A DNA stretch of 64,000 bases from Leifsonia sp. TF02-11 (GCF_017565305.1 NZ_JAGEKP010000008.1:62001-126000); one strand, 5' to 3'. Positions 49,762-58,065 are shown, counted from the first letter of the stretch. Notes: a model not told the origin generated them from the letters alone. Made by a program: numbers and translations.

Positions 49762-50843
49762 GACGACACAGCCTCTGTTCGGCCCGCGTCCGAGTGCCCG
49801 GCGCCCGCGCCGGTCCGCCCGACCTCCGCGAGCGCCGCGTCGAGGGTCGCGGCGACGATCGACGTCGTCGTCCGCCACGACCGCCCGGCCGCGCGCGCCT
49901 CGAGCGCGGCGGCCGCCCTGGCGCTCCGCAGCGCGGGATCGGCCCACCACTGCTGCAGCACGACGCGCAGCGCCCAGGCGTCGTCGGGCGGCACGAGCAC
50001 CGCGGCGGCCGGCACGGCGATCGCCTCCGGGAGACCGCCGACCGCTGCCGCGAGAACGGGGATGCCGTGCGCGAGCGCCTCCGCGACCGCCATCCCGTAG
50101 CTCTCGGTGCGGGAGGGCAGCACCATCAGGTCGGCGTCGGCATACGCCGCCTCCAGTGCGGGACCCGTGAGCACACCCGTGAACCGCACCCGGTCGGTCA
50201 GGCCGACGGCGTCGAGCTCTGTTCGCAACGCAGCCACGAAGTCGGGGTCGACGTGCAGTGAGCCGACGATGGTGCACGTCCAGTCGTCGCGGTCGGCGAA
50301 GCCGATCACGGCGCGCACGAGGAGGTCCTGGCCCTTGTGCGGCGCGACCGTCGCGACGCACAGCAGCCGGCCTCCCGAGGGGGAGGGCAGTGTCGCGGGC
50401 GCCGGGTCGGTGCCCGGGTGGGCGACGACGATGCGGTGCGGATCGGCGGCGTCCTGCTCCAGCAGTTCGGAGCGGGTCCAGTTGCTGGTGGCGATGATGC
50501 GGCGCGCTGTACGCAGGGCCGCCGTCTGGCCGTCGGTGGGCGCGTCGGCGACCATGTGCACGAGGACGACGAGGCGCAGGCGCGCGCCGTGCGCCGTCAG
50601 GGCCTCCGGTTCGCCTGCCGCGAGCAGCCCGTCGAGCAGCACGAGCGCGTCATCGGGCAGCTGCGCGAGCGCCTCCGCGGTGCTGCTCGCGCCACGGTCG
50701 CCGATGAGCACCATCCGCACGTCCCGGCCGTCGGCGCGGAGGCCGTCGCGCACGCGCTGGTCGTAGCGGTTGCCGCCGCTGACCCGGTCGGGATCGTCGA
50801 TCGCGTCGGGGACGACGAAGAAGACCGCCTGCCCGCCGTTCAC
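49758..50843 (-). CDS. GT4-family glycosyltransferase
   Basis: A 361-residue GT-B glycosyltransferase of family 4. The nucleotide-sugar half shows [35 protein letters not shown], and [20 protein letters not shown] (E-x7-E motif region). The N-terminal acceptor half starts [20 protein letters not shown]. The GTG start overlaps the stop of the preceding gene (GTGA, 50840-50843), which fixes it. Soluble or membrane-peripheral. The sugar and acceptor are unknown. Confidence 0.88.
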   Translation of the reverse strand: MNGGQAVFFVVPDAIDDPDRVSGGNRYDQRVRDGLRADGRDVRMVLIGDRGASSTAEALAQLPDDALVLLDGLLAAGEPEALTAHGARLRLVVLVHMVADAPTDGQTAALRTARRIIATSNWTRSELLEQDAADPHRIVVAHPGTDPAPATLPSPSGGRLLCVATVAPHKGQDLLVRAVIGFADRDDWTCTIVGSLHVDPDFVAALRTELDAVGLTDRVRFTGVLTGPALEAAYADADLMVLPSRTESYGMAVAEALAHGIPVLAAAVGGLPEAIAVPAAAVLVPPDDAWALRVVLQQWWADPALRSARAAAALEARAAGRSWRTTTSIVAATLDAALAEVGRTGAGAGHSDAGRTEAVSS

Positions 50844-51238
50844 AGCGGCCTCGAGTAGCTCGCCCACGCGATGTGCGACTCGTGCAGGGTGACGGAGACG
50901 GAGGTCAGCCCGGTGGCGCGGCCGAGCTCGCCGGCCGCCGCGCGCGCCGCCAGCCGGTCGGCGATCACCCGGCAGAGCACCTCCGTCGTCGTGTTCGTGC
51001 CGGCGAACTCCGGTTCGTCGTCGAGGTTGCGGTAGGTCAGCGCGCCGGTGATCTCCGCGAGCGCGGCGGTCGCCCGGCCGATGTCGACGACCAGCCCGTC
51101 CGCGTCGAGCTCGTCGGCGCCGAAGGTCGCGTCCACGACGAACGTCGCACCGTGCAGGCGCTGGGCGGGGCCGAAGACCTCCCCGGTGAAGCTGTGCGCC
51201 ACCATCAGGTGGTCCCGCACGGTGACCGTGTACGGCAT
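50840..51238 (-). CDS. Degenerate 6-pyruvoyl-tetrahydropterin synthase/QueD homologue
   Basis: A 132-residue T-fold protein. Aligned by eye, key residues of canonical synthases are changed: the Cys four residues before the zinc HGH motif is Ala25, the motif reads His29-Gly-Ala31 so one zinc His is lost, and the catalytic Asp-His of LDHxxLN is Thr-Tyr in [13 protein letters not shown]. The following [12 protein letters not shown] (pterin-anchor region) and LHESHIA remain. It should still bind a pterin-like ring but probably catalyses something else or is a binding subunit. It sits between the dehydrogenase and glycosyltransferase genes, overlapping both. Confidence 0.85.
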   Translation of the reverse strand: MPYTVTVRDHLMVAHSFTGEVFGPAQRLHGATFVVDATFGADELDADGLVVDIGRATAALAEITGALTYRNLDDEPEFAGTNTTTEVLCRVIADRLAARAAAGELGRATGLTSVSVTLHESHIAWASYSRPL

Positions 51239-52215
51239 CAGGCATCCCTCCAGTCGATCGTGTGGCAGAGCTCGTCCCCCGGGTCGGCGGACAGCCGCGC
51301 GAGCACGTCGGGCAGCGTCCGCCACGGCGCCTCCCCGGTCAGCAGTTCGTCGAACGCCGGATCCCGCAGCAGGTCGAGCGCCAGCGCGAGCCGGTCCGTC
51401 GTGCTGCGGCGATCGCGCCGGGCCGGCGCCACGACGCCGACCTGGCTGGAGCGGATGGTGAGCCGGCGGGAGTGGAAGTCCTCGCCCAGCGGCAGGCTCA
51501 CGTCGCGGTCGCCGTACCAGCTCGCCTCGATGACCTGGCCATCGGTCACGACCGTGTGCAGTGCGAGCCGCAGCCCGGCCTCCGACCCGCTGGTGTCGAC
51601 GACGAGGTCGCGTTCGTGCGGCGCGGCCTCCGGCGTGCTGAAGCGCACGCCGAGTGCTTCGGCGATCCTCCGCCGCGAGGGCTTGACGTCGACCAGGGTC
51701 ACGTCGGCGCCGGGGAGGCCGCGGGCGAGCCGCGCGACGCAGCAGCCGATCATCCCGGCGCCGACGACGGTGATCCGGTCGCCGACGAGCGGCGCCGCGT
51801 CCCAGAGGATGTTCACCGCCGTCTCGACCGCCCCCGCGAGCACCGCGCGCCGCGGCGGCACCCCCTCCGGCACCGGGACGACGGCGGAGGATGGGACCAC
51901 GAACGCCGACTGGTGCGGGAACAGCGTGAACACCGTCCGGCCGCTGAGCTCGGGAGGTCCCTGCTCGACGACGCCGACGTTGAGGTATCCGTACTTCACC
52001 GGGCCGGGGAAGTCGCCCTCCTGGAACGGAGCCCTCATCAGTGCGCGCTGGCTCGCGGGAACGCGGCCGGCGAAGACCGTCGACTCCGTGCCCCGGCTGA
52101 CGCCCGTGAAGCGGGTGCGGACGAGCACCTCCCCGTCAGCGGGCGCGGCGAGGGGGATGCGGCGCAAGGCGCCGACCCCGGGTTCCTCGACCCAGAACGC
52201 AGTGGCTTCGAGCAC
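51238..52215 (-). CDS. Medium-chain dehydrogenase (MDR, zinc-type alcohol dehydrogenase-like)
   Basis: A 325-residue MDR-superfamily oxidoreductase. The GroES-like half has [20 protein letters not shown], and the Rossmann half has [20 protein letters not shown] then VDVKPSRR. The usual Cys/His ligands of the catalytic zinc are not obvious (RGTES in place of a GICGTD motif), so it may be zinc-free like BchC-type enzymes. The GTG at 52215 follows GGAAGGGG. It is the first gene of the seven-gene unit and overlaps the next by 1 nt (TGATG). Confidence 0.85.
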   Translation of the reverse strand: MLEATAFWVEEPGVGALRRIPLAAPADGEVLVRTRFTGVSRGTESTVFAGRVPASQRALMRAPFQEGDFPGPVKYGYLNVGVVEQGPPELSGRTVFTLFPHQSAFVVPSSAVVPVPEGVPPRRAVLAGAVETAVNILWDAAPLVGDRITVVGAGMIGCCVARLARGLPGADVTLVDVKPSRRRIAEALGVRFSTPEAAPHERDLVVDTSGSEAGLRLALHTVVTDGQVIEASWYGDRDVSLPLGEDFHSRRLTIRSSQVGVVAPARRDRRSTTDRLALALDLLRDPAFDELLTGEAPWRTLPDVLARLSADPGDELCHTIDWRDA

Positions 52216-52323
52216 GTCATCACCCCTTCCTGAACCATCCGTCCACGTGCAGCGTGTTAAGACAAGGCCGGTCGACACAAGGGTTGACAGCGCGGCGCGT
52301 CACAGACGAGACACGAGGCACAC

Positions 52324-53094
52324 GTGAAAAGGGTTCAACTCGCCGCGATCGGCTGGGCAGGGTCGGGTGCGCTGGTGGTGCTGCTCGTCGGCGTCCTCGC
52401 GCCTGCCTGGTGGGGGATACCGCTTCCGGCCTCGGGTTGGATCGCCGTCGTCGCCTACCTGGCGGTCTCGAACGCACTGCTGGTGCGCGGCCTCCGGCGC
52501 CGCGGATCGGAGCGCTTCGGGCCGGCGAACGTGGTGACCTCCCTGCGCTCCTGCCTGGTCGGGCTGATCACCGGGCTGGTCGTCGCGTCGTTCACCGACC
52601 CGATCCCGGTGGCACTGCTGGTGGGCCTGGTGATCCCCGCACTGGCACTGGACGCGGTGGACGGCTGGGTCGCGCGCCGCACCGGGTCGACGAGCGAGCT
52701 CGGCGCCCGCTTCGACATGGAGGTCGACGCGTTCCTCCTGCTGGTGCTCGGCGTGTACGTCGCGCCGGCGCTCGGGCTCTGGGTGATCGCGATCGGTGCG
52801 CTGCGCTACGCGTTCGTCGTGGCCGGCGGGCTGCTGCCGTGGATGCGGGCGAGACTGCCGTACCGGTACTGGCGCAAGGTGGTGACCGCGTACGCGGGGA
52901 TCGCGCTGGCCGTCGCCGCGAGCGGCCTCCTGCCCGGTCTCGACAGCCTGCTGGTCGCCCTGGCGCTCGCGCTCCTCCTCGAGTCCTTCACCCGGGACAC
53001 CGTCTGGCTCGCGCGCCACCGGCGCGCCGCGCCCGCGCCCGCGCTGCCCGAGTCCGCCGAAGGGCACGCAAACGCCCTCAAAACCCAGGAATAG
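52324..53094 (+). CDS. CDP-alcohol phosphatidyltransferase family protein
   Basis: A 256-residue integral membrane enzyme with six helices or so. The family motif is complete: Asp-x2-Asp-Gly-x2-Ala-Arg-x8-Gly-x3-Asp-x3-Asp, read in DAVDGWVARRTGSTSE and LGARFDMEVDAF. It joins an alcohol to a CDP-activated lipid (or an equivalent phospho-substrate). It is divergent from the pterin-like operon, 108 bp away, and probably belongs to the same pathway. The last 11 residues (EGHANALKTQE) are encoded by the left arm and loop of a palindromic hairpin, suggesting a late extension of the gene. Confidence 0.87.
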   Translation: MKRVQLAAIGWAGSGALVVLLVGVLAPAWWGIPLPASGWIAVVAYLAVSNALLVRGLRRRGSERFGPANVVTSLRSCLVGLITGLVVASFTDPIPVALLVGLVIPALALDAVDGWVARRTGSTSELGARFDMEVDAFLLLVLGVYVAPALGLWVIAIGALRYAFVVAGGLLPWMRARLPYRYWRKVVTAYAGIALAVAASGLLPGLDSLLVALALALLLESFTRDTVWLARHRRAAPAPALPESAEGHANALKTQE

Positions 53095-53114
53095 GGGCGT
53101 TCGCGTGCCCCTCG
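53058..53114. repeat. Palindromic hairpin, family member 1
   Basis: Left arm CGAAGGGCACGC (53058-53069) and right arm GCGTGCCCCTCG (53103-53114), continuing inward (AACGCCC with GGGCGTT). Overall 53062-53077 pairs with 53095-53110 with one mismatch. The stop codon of the CDP-alcohol transferase (53092-53094) lies in the loop. The outer arms recur at 53996 and 60097. Confidence 0.8.
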
Positions 53115-53146
53115 ACGCTCGGCAGCGGCCGGACGAGAATACGGAC

Positions 53147-53365
53147 ATGGACAATCTCGAGACCGCGGAAGAGGCCATCCGCGTCGCACGTGCGAAGCTC
53201 GCCGCAGCAGCGGGTGCCACCGCCGCCGCGGCCGACGCGTGGGTCGAGCCGATGCGGCTCGCGCTCGACGCGATCGAGAGCGCGGTCGCCGAGCTCAGCG
53301 AGCTGCGCGATCTCCCCCGTGAGAACACCGGGGAGACCGGGCCGGATTCCTCCTACATCGGCTAG
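53147..53365 (+). CDS. Small helical hypothetical protein (72 aa)
   Basis: A 72-residue protein, mostly one long amphipathic helix (ETAEEAIRVARAKLAAAAGA, then ALDAIESAVAELSELRDL) with a polar tail. No domain is known to me. No good ribosome site is visible, but a GAGAAT box ends 6 nt before the ATG, similar to leaderless starts elsewhere. Codon pattern supports coding moderately. It lies between the hairpin and the PEBP gene. Confidence 0.5.
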   Translation: MDNLETAEEAIRVARAKLAAAAGATAAAADAWVEPMRLALDAIESAVAELSELRDLPRENTGETGPDSSYIG

Positions 53366-53424
53366 CGCGACGTATATTCGGTAGGTCCAGCACTCCGCCA
53401 CTCCCGACCGAGAGGCCGCACCCC

Positions 53425-53988
53425 ATGCCGAACCCCATCGGACGCGCGCTGCGCGACCGCCGAGCCGGTCACGAGAAGGTCGTCTGGGAGCGCGACGGCC
53501 TGCGGGCACCCGAGTCGTTCACCCTGACGAGTCCTGCCTTCGACGGCGGCGCTGCCATCCCCGACCAGTACAAGGGGAGGCTGTTCGGGCAGGATCTGTC
53601 TCCGGCGCTCACGTGGACGACCCCGCCGGTCGCGACCGAGGAGTTGGTGCTGATCGTCGAGGATCCCGACGCCCCGCGCAGGGAGCCTGCCGTTCACACC
53701 ATCGCGCGGGGCATCGATCCGGCGCTCGGCGGCCTCCCCGAGGGTGCGCTCGCCCGCCACACCCCGCCGGAAGGCGTCACGTACGGCCGCGGCTCGCTCG
53801 GCTCCCGCGGCTGGCACGGCCCGATGCCGGTGCCGTCGCACGGGCCGCACACCTACGTCTTCCAGCTCTTCGCCGTGGATCGCCGGCTCGACCTCCCCGC
53901 GCAGTTCGGCCTGGAGGACGTCGCCCGTGCGATGCACGGCCACGTCATCGCCCGGGCGCGCCTCAACGGCACGTACGAGAACCCCTGA
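53425..53988 (+). CDS. YbhB/YbcL-type phosphatidylethanolamine-binding protein family member
   Basis: A 187-residue PEBP-family protein without a signal peptide. Family motifs are LTSPAFDGGAAIPDQYKG, VLIVEDPDAPRREPAVHTIA (the DPDAP-x(3-8)-H ligand site) and the GPHTYVFQLFAVD segment that follows a GWHGPMPVPSHG loop. These proteins bind phosphate-type ligands; bacterial roles are mostly unknown. GAGAGG precedes the ATG, and TATATT at 53373-53378 is a likely -10. A large hairpin follows the stop. Confidence 0.88.
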   Translation: MPNPIGRALRDRRAGHEKVVWERDGLRAPESFTLTSPAFDGGAAIPDQYKGRLFGQDLSPALTWTTPPVATEELVLIVEDPDAPRREPAVHTIARGIDPALGGLPEGALARHTPPEGVTYGRGSLGSRGWHGPMPVPSHGPHTYVFQLFAVDRRLDLPAQFGLEDVARAMHGHVIARARLNGTYENP

Positions 53989-53995
53989 GCGGGAC

Positions 53996-54053
53996 CGAGG
54001 GGCACGCGAACGCCCTCATCCGCGCGGGATGAGGGCGCTCTGCGTGCCCCTCG
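53996..54053. terminator. Palindromic hairpin, family member 2
   Basis: Outer arms CGAGGGGCACGC (53996-54007) and GCGTGCCCCTCG (54042-54053) pair perfectly over 12 bp; inner arms CGCCCTCAT (54011-54019) and ATGAGGGCG (54029-54037) add 9 bp. It lies between the convergent PEBP and phosphoesterase genes and can terminate both. The outer arms match the hairpins at 53058 and 60097. Confidence 0.8.
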
Positions 54054-54078
54054 AGATCAGGGGCTCAGCACGCGGTGA

Positions 54079-56958
54079 TCACTGGTCGTCGTGGTCCGTC
54101 GACCCCGGCGCGATCCCCGGCACGTCGTCCGGGCTGTAGATCTTCGCGTCGCCCGGGTAGGGCGAGGTCCAGTGGTGCGTCTGGTACCAGGTCCACCGGT
54201 TCATGAGCAGCGGGTTGTCGTAGTCCGGGATGGCCGGGTGCCCTGCCGTTCCTGTGAAGTGCTGCTTGTCCGCCCACTTCTGCCACTTCGCTGCCGTCGC
54301 CTGCTCGGCCGCCGGCACAGCTGCGGCCTGGGCCGCTGCCGCGTTGATCGCCTTCGCGGCCTCACCGGTCGCGCCCATCGTGTCGTAGCCGCACGCGGGT
54401 GCGGTGACGACGCCCTCCGTCAGCGGCACCTGGTTGAGCACCGCGTTGTAGGGGGTGAGGTCGGGCTTGTTCGTGAACGCGTCCGTCATCGGCGTCGCCG
54501 CGGCGAGCTTCTGGTTCATCGGCTGGGCGCCGAGGATCTGCTCGATGGTGCGGACCAGGTTGATCTGCGAGTAGAACGTGCTCACGGTCTTGCCGTGGGC
54601 GGCGTAGGGGCTGATCACCTGGATGGGCGCGCGGTGGCCGTCGACGTGGTCGGCGCCGTCCTGGGTGTCGTCCTCCGCCACGAAGATGGCCGAGTCCTTC
54701 CAGTACCGCGAGTGCGAGATCTCGTCGACGATCTTCCCGACGGCGAGGTCGTTGTCGGCGACCTGCGCCTCCGGGTCGGCCGTGCCGCCGGTGTGATCGC
54801 TGGAGAGCCAGACCATGTTGAGGTTCGACGGACCGTTCTTCTCGAAGTCCTGCTTCCAGGTCTCGTACCGGTAGATGTCGGGCACCGCGAGGTCGAACGG
54901 CGCGGCGTTCGGGTCGGTGATCGCGTTGAGCGACGGGATGGCCGAGCTCGCGTGCAGCTGGATCGACGGGTCGAACAGCGTCGACGGGTCCCCTCCCGCC
55001 ATCACGCCTTGCGCCGTGCAGTAGTACTGCTGCCAGGTCGCCCCGGCCGGCTTGCCCTCTCCGTACTCGAACTCGCCGAAGTTCTTGGCCGTCTTGCCCG
55101 CGGACTGGACCGAGGTCCACAGGAAGCCGGAGCGCTGGTGGCCCAGCACGTCCTCTTCGGTGTCGTACGAGCGCGTGTACTCGCCGGCGCTGGTCTCGGT
55201 GTACGCCGGGTTGTCGCCCTGCATCAGCCAGTTGTGGCCTTCCGCGGAGTTCGTGCCGATGTCGTAGGTGTTGTCGTACAGGCCGAACTGGGTGGCGAGC
55301 GCGTGCTGGTTCGGTGTGACCTTGGCGCCGAACTGCGTCAGCGTCGGGTCGCCGTTGCCCTGCTTCAGGTCGCCGTACAGCTGGTCGTAGCTGCGGTTCT
55401 CCTTGACCAGGAGGAACACGTGCTTGATCGGCGATGGGTCACCGATCCGCTTCGGGATGGCGTTGGCCGCCTCGTCCTGACCCTGACCGTCCTGGTTCTC
55501 GCCCTGGTCGCCCTGCGCCTCCTTCCGCGAGGAGGAGCCCCAGCCGTTCTGGGCGAACACGGTCGCCGTGTACTTCTGGATCTCCTTGTCGCTCGGCAGG
55601 GCGAACGTGGTGAGGGAGGCCGTGGTCGAGTGGGTGCCGTGACCCGTCGCCGGGGTGGTGCCCTGGCCCTTGTTGAAGGTCAGCAGCGGGCCTCGCGCGT
55701 CGACGCCGCGCGTGTTGGTGACGACGATGCTTCCCTTCACAGCGGTGACGTTCTCCGGGAAGTAGTCCGTCGGCAGGAGGCCGATGAAGCTGGCCGGGTC
55801 GCGCGGGTCCTTGCGGTCGATCTTGTAGACCGCGATGGCGTTGGCGCGGCCGAGGGACACGAGCAGGTGGTCGCCCTGCTGGGTGATCGCGGTCGGCTCG
55901 TAGCCGGTCTTCGAGGAGGCCCACGGCTGCGTGGCGAAGGTCTGGACGACGGTGTTGGTGCGGGTGTCGACGACGGAGACGGTGTCACTGTTCGTGTTGG
56001 CCACGTAGAGCGTCGTGCCGTCCAGGTGCATCGCGGTCGGGTGAAGCTGCACCGGGATCGTCGAGACGGCGGTCGCCGGGTTCGCGGTGTCGATGACGCT
56101 GACGGTGCCCGTCGTGGTGGTGGCGAGGTTCGTGTCGGCCGGGACGGCGGTGCCGTACGAGCCGAGGGTGGCGTCTCCCGCAACGGCTTGGCGGCCTCCC
56201 TCGTTCGACACGTAGAGGCGCGAGCCGACGAAGGTCAGCTGGCGGGGCGCGATGCCGACCGCGAAGGTCTGCGTGATGGTTCCGGCGACGGGGTCGATGG
56301 CCACGACGGTGTTCTGGCCGTTGACCGCGGCGTAGAGCGTGGAGCCGTCGGGCGAGAACGTCATCCCTGCGGTCAGGGCCTCCTGGCCGGCTGCCGAGTT
56401 CGGGATGGCGATCTTCGTGCCGGCGCCGAGCGACCCGTCGCTGTTGAAGGGGTAGCGGATGATCCCGGTCGCGACCGGCTCGAAGAGGAACTTCCCGTCG
56501 GGGGAGAAGGCCGGGCCCTCCTGGCCGACCGTGCCGTCCGAGATCTTGAGGTACTTCATGTCGCCGTACCCCGCATTGGCGGCCGCGGTCGCGAACGACG
56601 CCGCCGCGAGCGTACCCGCTGCGGCGACGGGCTTGTAGGAGTCGAGGTCGAAGACCTGCAGGTCGACCGAGCGGTCGGCGCTGGTGCCGACGAGGTAGTG
56701 GCCGTCGGGGCTGACGGTCGACCCCATGAGCTTTCCGAACGGCGTCATCAGGCGGGTGCCGACGGGTTGGATGACCTGGTTGGCGGAGACCTGCTCACCG
56801 TTCGGGTAGTTCTGGCCGACCTGCTGGTTGCCGAACCCGATCGTGGAGGCTGCGGCGATTCCGCCGCCGAGGAGTGCGAGCGCGCAGGTGGTCGCGGTGA
56901 CCGCGATGACGCGCTGTCGTGTGGTGAGTTTGGATGGTCGGGGGGTGTTGCCGTGCAT
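54079..56958 (-). CDS. Secreted beta-propeller/phosphoesterase bifunctional protein
   Basis: A 959-residue exported protein. The signal peptide ends near ASTIGFG (about residue 40). Residues about 60-450 form a YncE-like seven-bladed propeller (GSTVSPDGHYLVGTSADRS, TLYVANTNSDTVSVVDTRTN repeats). Residues about 510-850 are an alkaline-phosphatase-superfamily phosphoesterase (phospholipase C/acid phosphatase type): HVFLLVKENRSYDQLYGDL, WKDSAIFVAEDDTQDGADHV, DGHRAPIQVISPYAAHGK. It probably hydrolyses phosphoesters outside the cell, with the propeller for substrate or wall binding. The C-terminal tail contains aromatic-rich WTWYQTHHWTSPYPG. Monocistronic. Confidence 0.88.
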   Translation of the reverse strand: MHGNTPRPSKLTTRQRVIAVTATTCALALLGGGIAAASTIGFGNQQVGQNYPNGEQVSANQVIQPVGTRLMTPFGKLMGSTVSPDGHYLVGTSADRSVDLQVFDLDSYKPVAAAGTLAAASFATAAANAGYGDMKYLKISDGTVGQEGPAFSPDGKFLFEPVATGIIRYPFNSDGSLGAGTKIAIPNSAAGQEALTAGMTFSPDGSTLYAAVNGQNTVVAIDPVAGTITQTFAVGIAPRQLTFVGSRLYVSNEGGRQAVAGDATLGSYGTAVPADTNLATTTTGTVSVIDTANPATAVSTIPVQLHPTAMHLDGTTLYVANTNSDTVSVVDTRTNTVVQTFATQPWASSKTGYEPTAITQQGDHLLVSLGRANAIAVYKIDRKDPRDPASFIGLLPTDYFPENVTAVKGSIVVTNTRGVDARGPLLTFNKGQGTTPATGHGTHSTTASLTTFALPSDKEIQKYTATVFAQNGWGSSSRKEAQGDQGENQDGQGQDEAANAIPKRIGDPSPIKHVFLLVKENRSYDQLYGDLKQGNGDPTLTQFGAKVTPNQHALATQFGLYDNTYDIGTNSAEGHNWLMQGDNPAYTETSAGEYTRSYDTEEDVLGHQRSGFLWTSVQSAGKTAKNFGEFEYGEGKPAGATWQQYYCTAQGVMAGGDPSTLFDPSIQLHASSAIPSLNAITDPNAAPFDLAVPDIYRYETWKQDFEKNGPSNLNMVWLSSDHTGGTADPEAQVADNDLAVGKIVDEISHSRYWKDSAIFVAEDDTQDGADHVDGHRAPIQVISPYAAHGKTVSTFYSQINLVRTIEQILGAQPMNQKLAAATPMTDAFTNKPDLTPYNAVLNQVPLTEGVVTAPACGYDTMGATGEAAKAINAAAAQAAAVPAAEQATAAKWQKWADKQHFTGTAGHPAIPDYDNPLLMNRWTWYQTHHWTSPYPGDAKIYSPDDVPGIAPGSTDHDDQ

Positions 56959-57288
56959 CTGCCGAGACCTTTCCCGAAGTTGTGGTGAGAAGGCAGGCCG
57001 GTGGCGCGTTGCGAGGGCGTGCCGACCGGTTGAGGGACCTCATAGGGAGGTCACAGAGACGACCCTGGTGTGACCCCCGTGAGGGGGTCAACCAAACGGT
57101 TCATGAATGGGCGGTTACGGTCGCGGCGCCCGCGCGGCGTGTCGGCGAGCGGTACCCCTGATGGTGGGCGGAAAGCGAAGGTGAACGCCCGCCGGGCGCC
57201 TGCCGCCCGGCCTGTACGGACTCTCAGGGCGGCGCGGGAGTAGGCTCACCGCATCCCACCCGCGCACCATCCCGACGCTGGAGGTCCG
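56959..57288. other. Intergenic region upstream of phosphoesterase and DUF1905 genes
   Basis: A 330-bp gap between divergent genes. It holds a perfect 8-bp inverted repeat TGACCCCC (57071-57078) and GGGGGTCA (57083-57090), a possible operator for the phosphoesterase promoter, and AT-richer sequence around 57091-57110 (CAAACGGTTCATGAATGG). No further gene is seen. GGAGGT before 57289 serves the DUF1905 gene. Confidence 0.5.
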
Positions 57289-57552
57289 ATGACCGTCTTC
57301 CGCACCGTGCTCGAGTCCACCGGCGGAAACAACGTCGGCATCGTCGTGCCAGAGGAGGTCGTGCTCGCCTTCGACCGCGGCAAGCGCGTCCCTGTCCGCG
57401 TAACCATCGATGGTGGTTACAGTTACACGACGACGGTCGGTGTGATGGGAGGCCGCTACCTGGTCTCGTTCAACGCGGAGACCCGCAAGAAGACCGGCCG
57501 CGCCGCGGGCGACGAGGTCGAAGTGGAGCTGGTCGTCGACCCCGACCGCTGA
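57289..57552 (+). CDS. DUF1905-domain protein
   Basis: An 87-residue protein that is a complete DUF1905 domain, a small beta-barrel: VLESTGGNNVGIVVPEEVVL, then KRVPVRVTIDGGYSYTTTVG and TRKKTGRAAGDEVEVELVVD. The domain often precedes a YdeI/OmpD-associated helix domain, absent here. Biochemical role unknown. GGAGGT precedes the ATG. Confidence 0.88.
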   Translation: MTVFRTVLESTGGNNVGIVVPEEVVLAFDRGKRVPVRVTIDGGYSYTTTVGVMGGRYLVSFNAETRKKTGRAAGDEVEVELVVDPDR

Positions 57553-57591
57553 GCCCCGCCCGCGAGGGGCGACGACATGTCACCTCTCGAC

Positions 57592-57597
57592 TAGATT
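57592..57597 (+). promoter_or_regulatory. Leaderless promoter -10 box
   Basis: TAGATT ends 6 nt before the GTG at 57604; this spacing favours the GTG over the ATG at 57607. Confidence 0.5.
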
Positions 57598-57603
57598 CGT
57601 GCC

Positions 57604-58023
57604 GTGATGAGGCAGCAGCGCACGCCGCGACGCGGTGCGTCGGCGCGGGCGCCTCTCGTCGGCGAGGTGTTGGGCTCGCGCATCGCGGCCGCGTCCGTCC
57701 TGGCGCGAGCTCTCGCGGTCGTGACCGCGATGACGGCCGTGTCGGCGGTCACGATCGCGATCCTCGGCCTCCCGCTGGACCTGACGTCCGGGTTCGGCTG
57801 GGCGCTGCCGCTGCTCGCCCTCGCCGTGGCGTACGCGAGCCCGCTCGCCCTACTCCAGCGCTCCCGGATCCGGGAGCAGCTCCGAACCCGCCTGGCGGAT
57901 GCCGGCATCCGCTTCGAGACGGCGCCGCCGGTCGCGACCGTCGCCGGCTTCGAACGCTGGCTGGACCGCAACCGCCTCGACCGTGACGACGTGCGATCGG
58001 CCCTCACGCACCGTGAAACGTGA
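57604..58023 (+). CDS. Small two-helix membrane protein, unknown
   Basis: A 139-residue protein with two hydrophobic helices (ALAVVTAMTAVSAVTIAILG and GWALPLLALAVAYASPLALL) between a basic N-terminal stretch (RQQRTPRRGASAR) and a charged C-terminal domain (FERWLDRNRLDRDDVRSALT). Not recognised. Start at GTG 57604 is chosen from the TAGATT box 6 nt upstream. Its stop codon lies in the left arm of a 16-bp hairpin shared with the convergent MATE gene. Confidence 0.65.
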   Translation: MMRQQRTPRRGASARAPLVGEVLGSRIAAASVLARALAVVTAMTAVSAVTIAILGLPLDLTSGFGWALPLLALAVAYASPLALLQRSRIREQLRTRLADAGIRFETAPPVATVAGFERWLDRNRLDRDDVRSALTHRET

Positions 58024-58065
58024 GTAATCGCGGGAATCCGCGCCCGGAATCCCGCGATTACTCAC
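58020..58065. terminator. Bidirectional 16-bp hairpin terminator
   Basis: Arms GTGAGTAATCGCGGGA (58020-58035) and their exact complement (58050-58065) with a 14-nt loop, between convergent genes. The TGA stop of the upstream gene lies at 58021-58023, inside the stem. Confidence 0.8.

Noticed and set aside
52284-52289. TTGACA as a -35 box for the CDP-alcohol transferase gene
   Set aside because: No acceptable -10 is found 16-19 bp downstream.
54091-56988. 965-codon open frame antisense to the propeller-phosphoesterase gene
   Set aside because: It mirrors the real gene; high GC leaves few stops in the opposite frame, and its sequence is Arg/Val/Gly-rich with no domain or ribosome site.
57091-57118. 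GGTTCAT and GGTTACG as a Pho box for the phosphoesterase gene
   Set aside because: The two units are 14 bp apart rather than 11, and the match to GTTCACC is weak.
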